Shown piece by piece: positions 18,394 to 27,327 of a stretch of 64,000 bases of DNA; within the stretch, counting starts at the first letter, position 1; each line of letters opens with the position of its first letter. A program made the position numbers and the translations under genes. The DNA comes from Fibrobacteria bacterium (GTDB lineage Bacteria; Fibrobacterota; Fibrobacteria; UBA5070): contig JACKCV010000003.1 of NCBI GenBank assembly GCA_020633825.1, forward strand, positions 496,001 through 560,000, in the 5' to 3' direction. The notes beneath the pieces were generated by a model. The model ran no database searches. It was not told the DNA's origin and worked only from the letters and a program-made list of their open reading frames with translations.

Positions 18394-21300
18394 TCACTTT
18401 TTGACGCAGCGGAGGGCGTAGGCGGAGGCCTTGTAGTCCCAGTATTCCGTGTCGGGCGAGTAGGCGTGGTAGAACCAAGTCGCATTTTCGTCGTCCCGCT
18501 CGCTACTGGACCAATAAATCGCCCAATTCCCGGCAAGTGAGAAGACATGCTCTCCTCCCTTCACCCACCCTTGACCTCCCGCCAAAGCGTGGAATCCATT
18601 GAGGTTGGTGCCCTTGTTCACGGCCCAACCCGAAACAGCTTGGTTTTCCTCCTGGCCCTCCTTCGAGATCCCATTCAGTCCTTCCCATTTACTTGGAACG
18701 TGCCATCCATCCGGGCAGACTCCTTGATGGGGTAACGCGCCGCCCCATATCGTACCCACGAGATACTTGGCATCCAGCCCCATCGCCGCGGTCCACTGGT
18801 AGAGCCGGCCATACTTCGCGCAACTGTCGGCGGAGTTATCATAGCACCAGGAACTATCCACGATGTAATTCAGGTTGGAAGCCATCCAGGTCAGGGTGTC
18901 AATGGTGACCATCTTGTAGACCTGGCCATCGCGCTTGTCGCGGAACTTGGTGTAAGGGTTCTTGGATCCGCTCCAATCCATCTTCGCGATCTTGTACACG
19001 GCCTTGGTCACAACGGTATCGCGCCCTTCCTCGAAGGCCCGTGACCAGAGAGTTCCCGAGGCGGGAACCATGATCGAATCCTTGTACGGTTTCCAACTGA
19101 CACCGTCCCAGGATGTCTGGATGGTGGCGGTCTTGGTGGCGCTGGAGAGAATCACCGATTGGGTATCGGCGTAGGCTCCACCCAAGGGGAAGAAGGTCAC
19201 CGGGAAGGGAACCATCTTCACCCGAACACTCGCGACGGGAGATACGGCAGATCCCACCAGGGAACGAGCAAAAAGCGGACCACTGGAATTCAGAAGCACC
19301 CGCCCGGTCCTGGCCACCGACCAGCCCTTGGTGGTATCGAGAGTATACTGGACGGAATCCTCGCCTGTGGAGGATATCTCGATGTAGATGGAGGTCGCAC
19401 CGGTATCGGGAACCTTCGAGGGCGTCAGCTTGGGAGGGAAGGCGAAATCCGCCCGCACCACCTCGGAAACACGATTGCCCAAACGCGAACGAACGAAGAC
19501 CTTCGCGCTGGTGGTCAGGTTCATCGCAGAGGAATAGGTGGACCACGTTGTCCCCGTGCTTAGGGAGTCTTCGATGATCGCGCCGGGAGCAACAATACTC
19601 ACGGCGGTGGGAGAGGCAAAGCCTCCTCCCGCCGGGGTGATCACCGGAGAGTAAAGGAATACGGCCGAATCGATATTGGAAACAAGTTCATCCAGCATGG
19701 ATCGTACATACACGATGCGACTCTGCGAGACGATGTAGGAGTTCGCGGAGGTCCATTTCGACTTGTCGGTGGAATATTGCGCGACGGCACCAGGAAGGCG
19801 GGAGGCGAACTGTATGGTGACTGCCTGGCTGGCCAGGAGATCCCCTCCGTCCGGCGTGATGGAGGGGGGGGACAAACGCCTGATTTTGACGGAATCTCGG
19901 GCCTCATTGCCAGACGGGTCCTTTGCGACAACACGCACCCAGAGGGAATCCCCGGAGAGGGGAACATCGGCATGCCATTCTCCGGAATTCCAGGTGGCGG
20001 AGACTCCTCCGATGAGAACCGAGGCCACGGAATCGTTGTCGGTCACCTTCCAGGAAGCAGGGAAGGTGACAATGGAGGACGGCAGGACGGTGTCGCGGGT
20101 GGAGCCCGAGGCAACAAGCGTCGGCGACTCGAGATCGGAGGATCTCCAGATGCGCAAGGTGTCGATAACCGTATTCCCCTTGGAATCGATGGCTTTCAAG
20201 ACCAATTCATTCCTGCCGATCGCCAGATCCACGGACTTGGCATACAGCCCCCCGGTACCGGAAATCATCTCTCCCGCAAGGGACACGGAAGCCAGGGAGG
20301 AGTCGTCGGTGACGAACCACTTCACGACGACGGAACGAGTTCCCCACTCCACGGAGGTATCGGCCAAAGGCTCGATGTGGGCAATTCTCGGGGGAGTGAT
20401 GTCTCCCTTGCCCAATTCTCTGAAGACCCAAACCGTATCGCTGGCCGAATTGCCCGCCTTATCCCAGGCGGTCACCACCACCTCGTTCTCTCCCGCTTCA
20501 AGCAGAACGCTGTCCTGGTATGGATCCGAACCGATTTTCTTGCCGTGGATCACAACGGAATCGATTCCGCTGGCGTCCGAAGCGGTCGCTTTCACCAGAA
20601 CGCGAGTGGTTCCGTTGGGAACAGCGAGGGTGGAAGTGGAGGGGTGTGTGATCTTGACGACAGGCTTGGTGCCATCAACGAGACGATTCACCCGTAGCGT
20701 ATCCCTCCAAGCATTTCCCGCCTTGTCCAGGGCAAGGAACACGAAGCGATTCTCACCCATCGCGAGGACAACCTCGACCGAGTATCCGGAATCCTGGCTG
20801 GTAAGCAAAGAATCATTCAAAGTCACCGCCCCCAAGGACGTTTCATCCTTGACCACCCAGGCCAGGGAGAGGGATTCAACGTCCCAGGACACCGTCGTAT
20901 CCTGTCGCGGTGTCGAATTGCGACGATGCCCGAAAGGTGGTACGGCATCCGTGGCATCCCGCTCGCGGGTGACGATCAAGCGTGAGGAATCCCGATTCCC
21001 GCTTCTATCCCGAGCGATCGCCCAGAGAGTATTCTCGCCGGCTTGCAGCTGGACCCTCATCGAAAACGGATCCTTCGTGAAAAGGCTGGAGCCGATCCAC
21101 ACCGTATCAACTCCAGATGCGTCGGTGGCCGATACGGACACCTCAATGCTGGAGACCGAGGAGGAAACCGTCGTGTCTCTGGAGGGCACGGCAAACATCA
21201 CAGATGGGCGCACGGTGTCCAATTCCGGCTTGGCTTCACGGACGACCACGAGTGTCCTTTCCGCACGCAAACCAACTTTGTCCCAAGCCTCGAGAAGGAC

Positions 21301-22239
21301 CTCGTTTCGGCCCATCGCGAGCGAGACACCGCGTTCGAACGAGGACGATTTGGAGGTCTCTCCGGAAATTCTGATGGAATCGATGCCCGACGAGTCGGTG
21401 GCTTTCACCTTGACCATGATCGACGACGTCCCCGCGGGAACGGAGGTATCGCCATGCGGACCATCCAGAATCAGGATCGGAGGTGTCGTGTCACTCCTGG
21501 ATACGCTCTTGGCCTTTTCCAACTGTTGATCGGTGATGATCGCCTTGTCGAGCCACGCTTCCAGGATGATCAAGGCCTGGTCACGAGAAATCGTGGCGCT
21601 CCAGATCTTCGCGACCTCTTCAAGGGACTTGCCGGATTGGATCACCTTCACCAGCGCAGCGGAATCCCCAACAGATACAGACATCCCTTCAGGAAGCTGG
21701 GACGCCCAGTCCTTGATCGCCGGATCACCTGCGACAATGGCTGCGCCCAAAAACCCGACCAGAGCTGACCGTTTGTCGTGAACGGATGAATCCTTGGCGA
21801 GCAGGGAATCCAATCTTGCCAGCAAAGTGCTGGCAAGCGGGTTGACCCGATTGGCGACGAGAGTGGGACCATTCGATGTCAGGACGTACCCGAGCGACCG
21901 AAATTGGACCCCAGCAGACCATAAACGGACCCATAGGGTGTCCTTATCCAGGTCAGCGGGCACGGCAAATGTCAACTTCACGGAATTTCCGGTGACTTCC
22001 ATCGAGGCCACACCGGAGGACTTTCCCCCGCGTTCCAGAATGACACTATCCGGGATGGTGGCGGGGGAGAGGCTAAGACTTGCGGATCGCGAAAGATTCG
22101 GCCCGGAGGGTACTGCAGTCGGCCCGGATGAAGATTGGCATCCAACAAGACTGCCCAACCCGATCAGGGTGGCGGCAACCAGGGCTTGGGCCGAAGGGGA
22201 TGAGCCACGAAGGAAAGACTTCAACGGAAATCGGGTCAT
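18394..22239 (-). CDS. Giant lipoprotein: Ig-like repeats plus FISUMP domain
   Basis: A 1281-residue surface lipoprotein. The signal ends in lipobox LVGC. After a unique N-terminal region come about six or seven Ig-like repeats of 85-90 residues. Each has the pattern DTTVxxxxxSIxVxVxATDxSGxDSV, then LxxGxNxVxxxAxDxxGN and a DTLxVxR end. Next are segments resembling the beta-hexosaminidase C-terminal fold (ITPAGGGF). Last is a FISUMP domain of about 170 residues with RDGQVYKMVTIDTLTWMASNLNY, GRLYQWTAAM, CPDGWHVP and YALRCVKK. I start at ATG 22239 because it gives the lipoprotein signal. Probably a surface adhesion or display protein; no activity can be assigned. Confidence 0.9.
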   Translation of the reverse strand: MTRFPLKSFLRGSSPSAQALVAATLIGLGSLVGCQSSSGPTAVPSGPNLSRSASLSLSPATIPDSVILERGGKSSGVASMEVTGNSVKLTFAVPADLDKDTLWVRLWSAGVQFRSLGYVLTSNGPTLVANRVNPLASTLLARLDSLLAKDSSVHDKRSALVGFLGAAIVAGDPAIKDWASQLPEGMSVSVGDSAALVKVIQSGKSLEEVAKIWSATISRDQALIILEAWLDKAIITDQQLEKAKSVSRSDTTPPILILDGPHGDTSVPAGTSSIMVKVKATDSSGIDSIRISGETSKSSSFERGVSLAMGRNEVLLEAWDKVGLRAERTLVVVREAKPELDTVRPSVMFAVPSRDTTVSSSVSSIEVSVSATDASGVDTVWIGSSLFTKDPFSMRVQLQAGENTLWAIARDRSGNRDSSRLIVTRERDATDAVPPFGHRRNSTPRQDTTVSWDVESLSLAWVVKDETSLGAVTLNDSLLTSQDSGYSVEVVLAMGENRFVFLALDKAGNAWRDTLRVNRLVDGTKPVVKITHPSTSTLAVPNGTTRVLVKATASDASGIDSVVIHGKKIGSDPYQDSVLLEAGENEVVVTAWDKAGNSASDTVWVFRELGKGDITPPRIAHIEPLADTSVEWGTRSVVVKWFVTDDSSLASVSLAGEMISGTGGLYAKSVDLAIGRNELVLKAIDSKGNTVIDTLRIWRSSDLESPTLVASGSTRDTVLPSSIVTFPASWKVTDNDSVASVLIGGVSATWNSGEWHADVPLSGDSLWVRVVAKDPSGNEARDSVKIRRLSPPSITPDGGDLLASQAVTIQFASRLPGAVAQYSTDKSKWTSANSYIVSQSRIVYVRSMLDELVSNIDSAVFLYSPVITPAGGGFASPTAVSIVAPGAIIEDSLSTGTTWSTYSSAMNLTTSAKVFVRSRLGNRVSEVVRADFAFPPKLTPSKVPDTGATSIYIEISSTGEDSVQYTLDTTKGWSVARTGRVLLNSSGPLFARSLVGSAVSPVASVRVKMVPFPVTFFPLGGAYADTQSVILSSATKTATIQTSWDGVSWKPYKDSIMVPASGTLWSRAFEEGRDTVVTKAVYKIAKMDWSGSKNPYTKFRDKRDGQVYKMVTIDTLTWMASNLNYIVDSSWCYDNSADSCAKYGRLYQWTAAMGLDAKYLVGTIWGGALPHQGVCPDGWHVPSKWEGLNGISKEGQEENQAVSGWAVNKGTNLNGFHALAGGQGWVKGGEHVFSLAGNWAIYWSSSERDDENATWFYHAYSPDTEYWDYKASAYALRCVKK

Positions 22240-22355
22240 TGGTTGGAATCCTAGGGAGGTTGCGCAACGACACCGGGGCCGCTCCACGGACAGTGGCGAA
22301 AGTTAATCGTGCGAAGATTCACTTCATCGAGGCAACCATGCAATTGGTGTTGAAA

Positions 22356-22727
22356 TCACTCCAGGATCATGACGGACTCGTCTCGGACACCGCTTGGGTC
22401 GCGGACCTGGATCCGGAAGGTGTCGCATTCCACGCAGGCCTTGGCCCAGTAGCGGTGGTACTGGAACTTGGACAGGAGGAGGAATCCATCCTGCGACAGG
22501 GACACGGAGGTATCCAGAGACCAGGCCCCCTTTTCCTTGTGGTGGAAATCGGCGAACCAACCGGCCGGGGATTCCTTCGTGGTGTCCATGATGCCGATCA
22601 GGAAGGTACCGGGGTCGGGCGCGCCGGGGGCGGGATAGATGTAGGAGGGTTTCCTGCCGCAGGAAGCCAGGAGGAGGATCGCGAGGCAGAATCCGACCGC
22701 GGAGAGCTTGGAGGAGTGGGAATTCAT
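22356..22727 (-). CDS. Small lipoprotein of unknown function
   Basis: A 123-residue protein with a clear lipoprotein signal (hydrophobic run ending LLLASC). The mature part has two paired cysteines (CVECDTF), a charged central part and no family I recognise. It precedes the FISUMP giant on the same strand with 116 bases between its stop and the giant's start, so the two may share a transcript. Role unknown. Confidence 0.75.
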   Translation of the reverse strand: MNSHSSKLSAVGFCLAILLLASCGRKPSYIYPAPGAPDPGTFLIGIMDTTKESPAGWFADFHHKEKGAWSLDTSVSLSQDGFLLLSKFQYHRYWAKACVECDTFRIQVRDPSGVRDESVMILE

Positions 22728-23187
22728 GGAGGGGACCTTTCGTTCTCGGGAATGTCAGGGGGTGGGCCGGGTGCATCGTCCCAACAGGCACGGAGGGGGG
22801 AGGATCCGCGGCTGGATTGGGGGGTTCGGCCTCCAAAACTGCAAACCTTGCTCGCTCCCTTCCCGACTGGACGACGGTCCCGCGTCGGAATCCCGATCCG
22901 TGCGCGAAATCACAGCCAGGGCGAAGGCCCGAAGCCTGGAATGATCCGATGACGGATTCAGTCCAGGGTTTCGTGTCCAGCGGGTCGGAATCGGGCCCGG
23001 AGAGACTCGCCCCCCAGCCGGGGATGGGCCGAAGGAATCCGTCCTCGGGTCCCCGAAGATTCCGGAGCGGATCCTCCGGGATTCCACGAGCCATCCGGAT
23101 TTCCGGCGTATGTATGATTGACTCGACTCTCCCACTCCCCCACGGATGCGACCGGCCGAACGCGAAGCATCCTCCCGGACACGAACA
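22728..23187. other. Divergent intergenic region upstream of the lipid operon
   Basis: This 460-base stretch separates the minus-strand small lipoprotein from the plus-strand lipid operon. It must hold both promoters. TTGACT occurs at about 23108, but I see no good -10 at the right distance. All open frames in it look like GC-driven shadows. Confidence 0.5.
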
Positions 23188-23811
23188 ATGCCCCTGACCA
23201 TCTACGAACTCAAGCCCCGATTCCAGGGGATGCTGCGCCCCCTCGTGGGCCGACTGGAATCCGCCGGCATCCGCGCCAACCATGTGACGATCTTCGCGGC
23301 CGCCGTTTCGATCGGCCTGGGGACGACCCTGTGCCTGGCGGAGGGAGCCGGACGCCTGTTCCTGCTGCTTCCGCTGTGGATGTTCCTGCGCATGGCCCTG
23401 AACGCCGTCGACGGGATGCTGGCCCGCGAGTTCGGACAGAAATCGGCGCTCGGCGCCTACCTGAACGAGCTGACCGACGTGGTCAGCGACGCGGCGCTCT
23501 ACCTCCCCTTCGCCTGGGTGCCGGGAAGCTCCTGGCTCCCCGTGGCGCTCCTCGTCGCGGCCTCCATCGTGTCGGAGATGGCCGGAGCCCTGGGACCCAT
23601 GGTCGGGGTCGAACGCCGGTACGACGGACCGATGGGCAAGAGCGACCGCGCCTTCCTGTTCGGACTCCTCGGACTTCTGGTGGGGCTGGGCGTCTCGCTC
23701 CAGTGCTGCCTCGTCCCGGCTCTTTGGTTCACCATCGCCTTGATCATCTACAACACGGTGCGACGCGTGCGCCGAGGGGTGGCGGAAGCCGCCAGGAAAG
23801 GAAGCCGCTGA
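23188..23811 (+). CDS. Atypical CDP-alcohol phosphatidyltransferase
   Basis: Integral membrane enzyme of 207 residues that should condense a CDP-activated lipid with an alcohol. The family motif is recognisable, but two of the four conserved aspartates are asparagine: NAVDGMLAR (first Asp changed) and, after the usual eight residues, GAYLNELTD (third Asp changed). I recall the same changes in YnjF-like proteins, but could not check. ANHVT and several membrane helices fit the fold. The stop overlaps the next start (TGATG). It is the first gene of the six-gene phospholipid operon. The alcohol substrate is unknown. Confidence 0.88.
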   Translation: MPLTIYELKPRFQGMLRPLVGRLESAGIRANHVTIFAAAVSIGLGTTLCLAEGAGRLFLLLPLWMFLRMALNAVDGMLAREFGQKSALGAYLNELTDVVSDAALYLPFAWVPGSSWLPVALLVAASIVSEMAGALGPMVGVERRYDGPMGKSDRAFLFGLLGLLVGLGVSLQCCLVPALWFTIALIIYNTVRRVRRGVAEAARKGSR

Positions 23812-25571
23812 TGTACGAGACCCGCAGGGAAATGCACGAGAACTCCCTTTCGGTCCACGACGGGTTGGAACTCTTCTACCGCCACTGGCCGGCGCAGGGC
23901 GCTTCGCAAGGCGCCATCCTGCTGTTCCATCGCGGGCACGAGCACGGGGGCCGCATGGCCCACCTCGCCGACGAACTCGATCTCCCCGACCACGACATCT
24001 TCGCCTGGGATGCCCGGGGCAACGGGCGATCCGGAGGGGCGCGGGGCGACTCCCCGAACTTCGCCACCTCCGTGCGGGATGTCGAGACCTTCGTGCGCAC
24101 CGTGTCCGACCGCCATGGAATCCCCATGGACCGCATGGCGGTCGTGGCCCAGAGCGTGGGGGCGGTCCTGGTTTCCGCCTGGCTCCACGACTACGCCCCG
24201 GTGGTCCGCGCCGCGGTGCTCGCCTCCCCCGCGTTCTCCGTCAAGCTGTACGTCCCGTTCGCCGTTCCCGGCCTCGCCCTCCTGCGCAAGCTGCAGGGGA
24301 ACTTCTTCGTCAACAGCTACGTCAAACCCAAGTTCCTCACCCACGACCCCGAGCGCATCGCGTCCTACCAGGCCGATCCGCTCATCACCCGCCCCATCTC
24401 CGTCAACCAGCTCCTTGGCCTTTACGAGACGGCCGACCGGGTGGTCGCCGACAGCGCGGCCATCACCACGCCGGTCCAGATGTTCATCTCGAAGGCCGAC
24501 TGGGTGGTGCGCCGGCAACCCCAGGACCGCTTCTTCGAGAATCTGGGGAGCGCCGTCAAGGAGCGGCACCTCCTCGACGGATTCTTCCACGACACCCTGG
24601 GCGAGCGGGACCGCGCCCCCGTCGTGGCGAAGATGCGCGCCTTCCTCCTCGAACGCTTCGAGCAGGAGTTGTCGCGACCGGACCTGGTGCGGTCGCATCT
24701 CGAAGGGTTCACGCGGGACGAATCCCTCCGGATCTCCGAGAAGCTCGGCCCCCTCTCCCCCAGGGGGCTCTACTGGGCCTCGCAGCGGCTTTCCATCGGG
24801 TTCGGGGGCCTGATTTCCGACGGAATCCGCCTGGGCCACGAAACGGGTTTCGATTCCGGAAGCACGCTCGACTACGTCTACCGCAACGAGAGCCATGGGA
24901 AGTTCGGCATCGGATCCCTGGCAGACCGGGCCTACCTGGACGCCATCGGATGGCGCGGAATCCGCCAGAGGAAGGTGCACCTGCAGGAAATCCTGCTGCG
25001 GGCCTTCGACCTCGTGGTCCGGTCGGGGATGCCGTTGCGCGTCGCGGACGTCGGCGCCGGCCATGGACGCTACGTCCTCGATGCCATCGGCTCGTCCACC
25101 ATCCGACCCGAAGCCATCCGCCTGCGCGATTTCAGTCCCCTCAACGTCGAGAAGGGGAGCGCCCTGATCCGCGAGCGCAACCTCCAGGACATCGCCACCT
25201 TCGAGCAAGGCGACGCCTTCGACCCCGCTTCGGTCGGCACCTTCGATCCGGCCCCCACCGTGGCCATCGTCTCCGGACTGTACGAGCTGTTCCCCGACAA
25301 CGACATGGTGTCGCGTTCGTTGCAGGCCATCGCCGCGAAGGTTCCGCCCGGCGGCCTGCTGGCCTACACCGGCCAACCTTGGCATCCCCAATTGGAGATG
25401 ATCGCCCGCTGCCTCACCAGCCATCGCGCGGGCCAGGCCTGGGTGATGCGTCGCCGCACCCAAGCCGAGATGGACATGCTGGTGGAACGCGCCGGCTTCG
25501 AGAAGATCGAACAGCGCATCGACGAGTGGGGAATCTTCACCGTGTCCCTGGCACGCCGACGCGCCCCATGA
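23811..25571 (+). CDS. Alpha/beta hydrolase - SAM methyltransferase fusion
   Basis: A 586-residue bifunctional protein. Residues 1-290 are an alpha/beta hydrolase of the monoacylglycerol-lipase type: LLFHRGHEHGGR near the oxyanion region, WDARGNGRSGG, and nucleophile Ser in VAQSVGA. His in GFFHDTLGERD is likely catalytic. Residues about 395-586 are a class I methyltransferase with the SAM motif VADVGAGHGRY. It overlaps both neighbours (TGATG upstream, ATGA downstream). A lipid substrate is inferred from the operon: the hydrolase could remove an acyl chain and the methyltransferase could methylate a head group. The same fusion is annotated in other bacteria without a known function. Confidence 0.88.
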   Translation: MYETRREMHENSLSVHDGLELFYRHWPAQGASQGAILLFHRGHEHGGRMAHLADELDLPDHDIFAWDARGNGRSGGARGDSPNFATSVRDVETFVRTVSDRHGIPMDRMAVVAQSVGAVLVSAWLHDYAPVVRAAVLASPAFSVKLYVPFAVPGLALLRKLQGNFFVNSYVKPKFLTHDPERIASYQADPLITRPISVNQLLGLYETADRVVADSAAITTPVQMFISKADWVVRRQPQDRFFENLGSAVKERHLLDGFFHDTLGERDRAPVVAKMRAFLLERFEQELSRPDLVRSHLEGFTRDESLRISEKLGPLSPRGLYWASQRLSIGFGGLISDGIRLGHETGFDSGSTLDYVYRNESHGKFGIGSLADRAYLDAIGWRGIRQRKVHLQEILLRAFDLVVRSGMPLRVADVGAGHGRYVLDAIGSSTIRPEAIRLRDFSPLNVEKGSALIRERNLQDIATFEQGDAFDPASVGTFDPAPTVAIVSGLYELFPDNDMVSRSLQAIAAKVPPGGLLAYTGQPWHPQLEMIARCLTSHRAGQAWVMRRRTQAEMDMLVERAGFEKIEQRIDEWGIFTVSLARRRAP

Positions 25572-26905
25572 GCTTCTGGAGGGAGGGCTTCCCCCGCCGC
25601 GGGGAAGCGACGCGCCCTTGGGGCTGGGCCTTCGTCGTGATCGTGTTCTTGGCGCCCTTCTTCTTCCTGACCTACGGGTACGCCACGGGAGTCACCGCCG
25701 CCCTCCCCGAAGTGCCGTCCGTGGTCTTCGATTGGGAGCGCTCCATCCCCTTCTGGCCTTGGACCATCGTGCCCTACTGGTCCATCGACCTCCTGTACGG
25801 ATTCTCGCTGCTGCTGTGTGCGACCCGGCGGCAATTGGCGTCGCTGGTCGCGAGCCTGCTCACCGTGCAGATCCTCTCGGTGGCCTGTTTCCTCCTGTTC
25901 CCGCTCCGGTTCACCTTCGAGCGCCCCCCCACCGATGGGGTCTTCGGCCGCCTGTTCGACATCCTGATGGGATTCGACAAGCCGTTCAACCAGGCCCCTT
26001 CGCTGCACATCGGATTGCTCGTGATCCTGTGGATCGTGTACGCTCGGGGCACCCGCGGTCTCGTGCGAGGGTTCTTCCACATTTGGTTCCTCCTGATCGG
26101 CATTTCGGTGCTCACCACCTACCAGCACCATTTCCTCGATGTTCCCACCGGCGCCTTGGCGGGAGCCTTTTCCGCCTGGCTCTGGCCCTGGGACGGACGC
26201 GCCCCCTGGCGGGACCTCCATCTCCCGCGCCCGGATCGTTCCTCGGCCATCGGGGCCGCCTATCTCCTGGGCGCATCGGCGTGCGCGCTCCTGGCAAGTT
26301 CCGGCGGCGGCTGGCTGTGGTTCCTCTGGGGCACCGTCTCGTTGGGGCTGGTGTCGTTCCACTACTTCTTCGGAGGAGCCCACGGCTTCCAGAAGACCGC
26401 CCCCTGGCCGACCGCCGCCTCGCTCCTTTTGCACGCCCCCGTCCACCTCGGAGCCTGGATCAACAGCCGTCTCTGGACCTTCTCCTCCCCCCGGGACTCC
26501 GAACTGCAGGACGGAATCTGGCTGGGAAGGATCCCCTCCGCGGGCCATGCCCACCAGGCGGGATACCACGGCGTCCTGGACCTGACCGGGGAGTTGCCCG
26601 GTCCCCGGCACCCGGGTTGGGTCGGCCACCCGCTCCTCGATCTGGTGACGCCCTCCCGGGCGCAACTGGAGGAAGCCGCCGATCGGTTGGAACGGATGCG
26701 CACCGACGGGAAGGTTCTCGTCTGCTGCGCCTTGGGCTATTCCCGCAGCGCCTCGGTCGCCTGCGCCTGGCTGCTGCGGACCGGTCGCGCCGCGGACGTT
26801 TCCCAAGCCGTGGAGCGGATCAGAAAGGCAAGACCACGGGTCCGCTTGAGCCCTTCCCTCCTCTCCCGATTGGCTGAAATCGGCCGCCTTCCGGGGTCGC
26901 CATGA
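25568..26905 (+). CDS. PAP2 - dual-specificity phosphatase fusion
   Basis: A 445-residue membrane protein. The N-terminal part (1-300) has about six helices and PAP2 phosphatase motifs: FNQAPSLHIG and YQHHFLDVPTGALAG. The C-terminal 140 residues are a dual-specificity phosphatase with the P-loop VCCALGYSRSA (Cys-x5-Arg), where the usual His before Cys is Cys. Both classes can dephosphorylate lipid phosphates; a DSP-type enzyme (PTPMT1) is a phosphatidylglycerophosphate phosphatase in mitochondria. It overlaps its neighbours by ATGA on each side. In the operon it could remove a phosphate left by the CDP-alcohol transferase. Two phosphatase folds in one chain is uncommon. Confidence 0.87.
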   Translation: MSFWREGFPRRGEATRPWGWAFVVIVFLAPFFFLTYGYATGVTAALPEVPSVVFDWERSIPFWPWTIVPYWSIDLLYGFSLLLCATRRQLASLVASLLTVQILSVACFLLFPLRFTFERPPTDGVFGRLFDILMGFDKPFNQAPSLHIGLLVILWIVYARGTRGLVRGFFHIWFLLIGISVLTTYQHHFLDVPTGALAGAFSAWLWPWDGRAPWRDLHLPRPDRSSAIGAAYLLGASACALLASSGGGWLWFLWGTVSLGLVSFHYFFGGAHGFQKTAPWPTAASLLLHAPVHLGAWINSRLWTFSSPRDSELQDGIWLGRIPSAGHAHQAGYHGVLDLTGELPGPRHPGWVGHPLLDLVTPSRAQLEEAADRLERMRTDGKVLVCCALGYSRSASVACAWLLRTGRAADVSQAVERIRKARPRVRLSPSLLSRLAEIGRLPGSP

Positions 26906-27327
26906 CCAACACCGTTCTCGGATCCTTCCTGCACCAGGGCAGGACCCTCGATGGTTGGAGCCGCACCCTGGCGCTGATGGCCGCACTACCCCTCGCCCTT
27001 TCCTTCGCCACGCAGACCTCTCCCGTGCTTCCTACGGGACTGTTCCTGACCGCCTGCATCGTGGCGGGACTGGCACAGTCGTGGTTCGCCTTCCGGTCCG
27101 GGTTCGACGCCGAAATCTTCGCCAAGATCGGCGACGGACCGGGAACCCCGCAAGAATGGACGCGTTTCGACGCCTCGCTGAACGAGTTGGGGCTGCGGAC
27201 CAAGCCCATCGCGGCGACACGCGACGAGGCCTCCCGCCGACGGGGCGCTTTGCGGCTGCTGGTCTGGCAAACCCTCCTCGTCCTGGCGCAGGCCGTTTTC
27301 CTCCTCTCGGCGTTCTTTTCGGCATGA
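26902..27327 (+). CDS. Small membrane protein of the lipid operon
   Basis: A 141-residue protein I do not recognise. Two hydrophobic segments lie at about 24-66 and one at the C-terminus (LLVWQTLLVLAQAVFLLSAFF). Between them is a cytoplasmic loop with a possible four-helix arrangement, and the chain is Arg-rich near the end. It overlaps both flanking genes by four bases (ATGA), so it is a fixed part of the operon. It may scaffold or regulate the enzymes, but no function is visible. Confidence 0.75.
   Translation: MTNTVLGSFLHQGRTLDGWSRTLALMAALPLALSFATQTSPVLPTGLFLTACIVAGLAQSWFAFRSGFDAEIFAKIGDGPGTPQEWTRFDASLNELGLRTKPIAATRDEASRRRGALRLLVWQTLLVLAQAVFLLSAFFSA

Noticed and set aside
18394..22239. 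Tandem repeats considered as a CRISPR or DNA repeat array
   Set aside because: The repetition is at protein level (Ig-like domains), with poor nucleotide identity and in frame.
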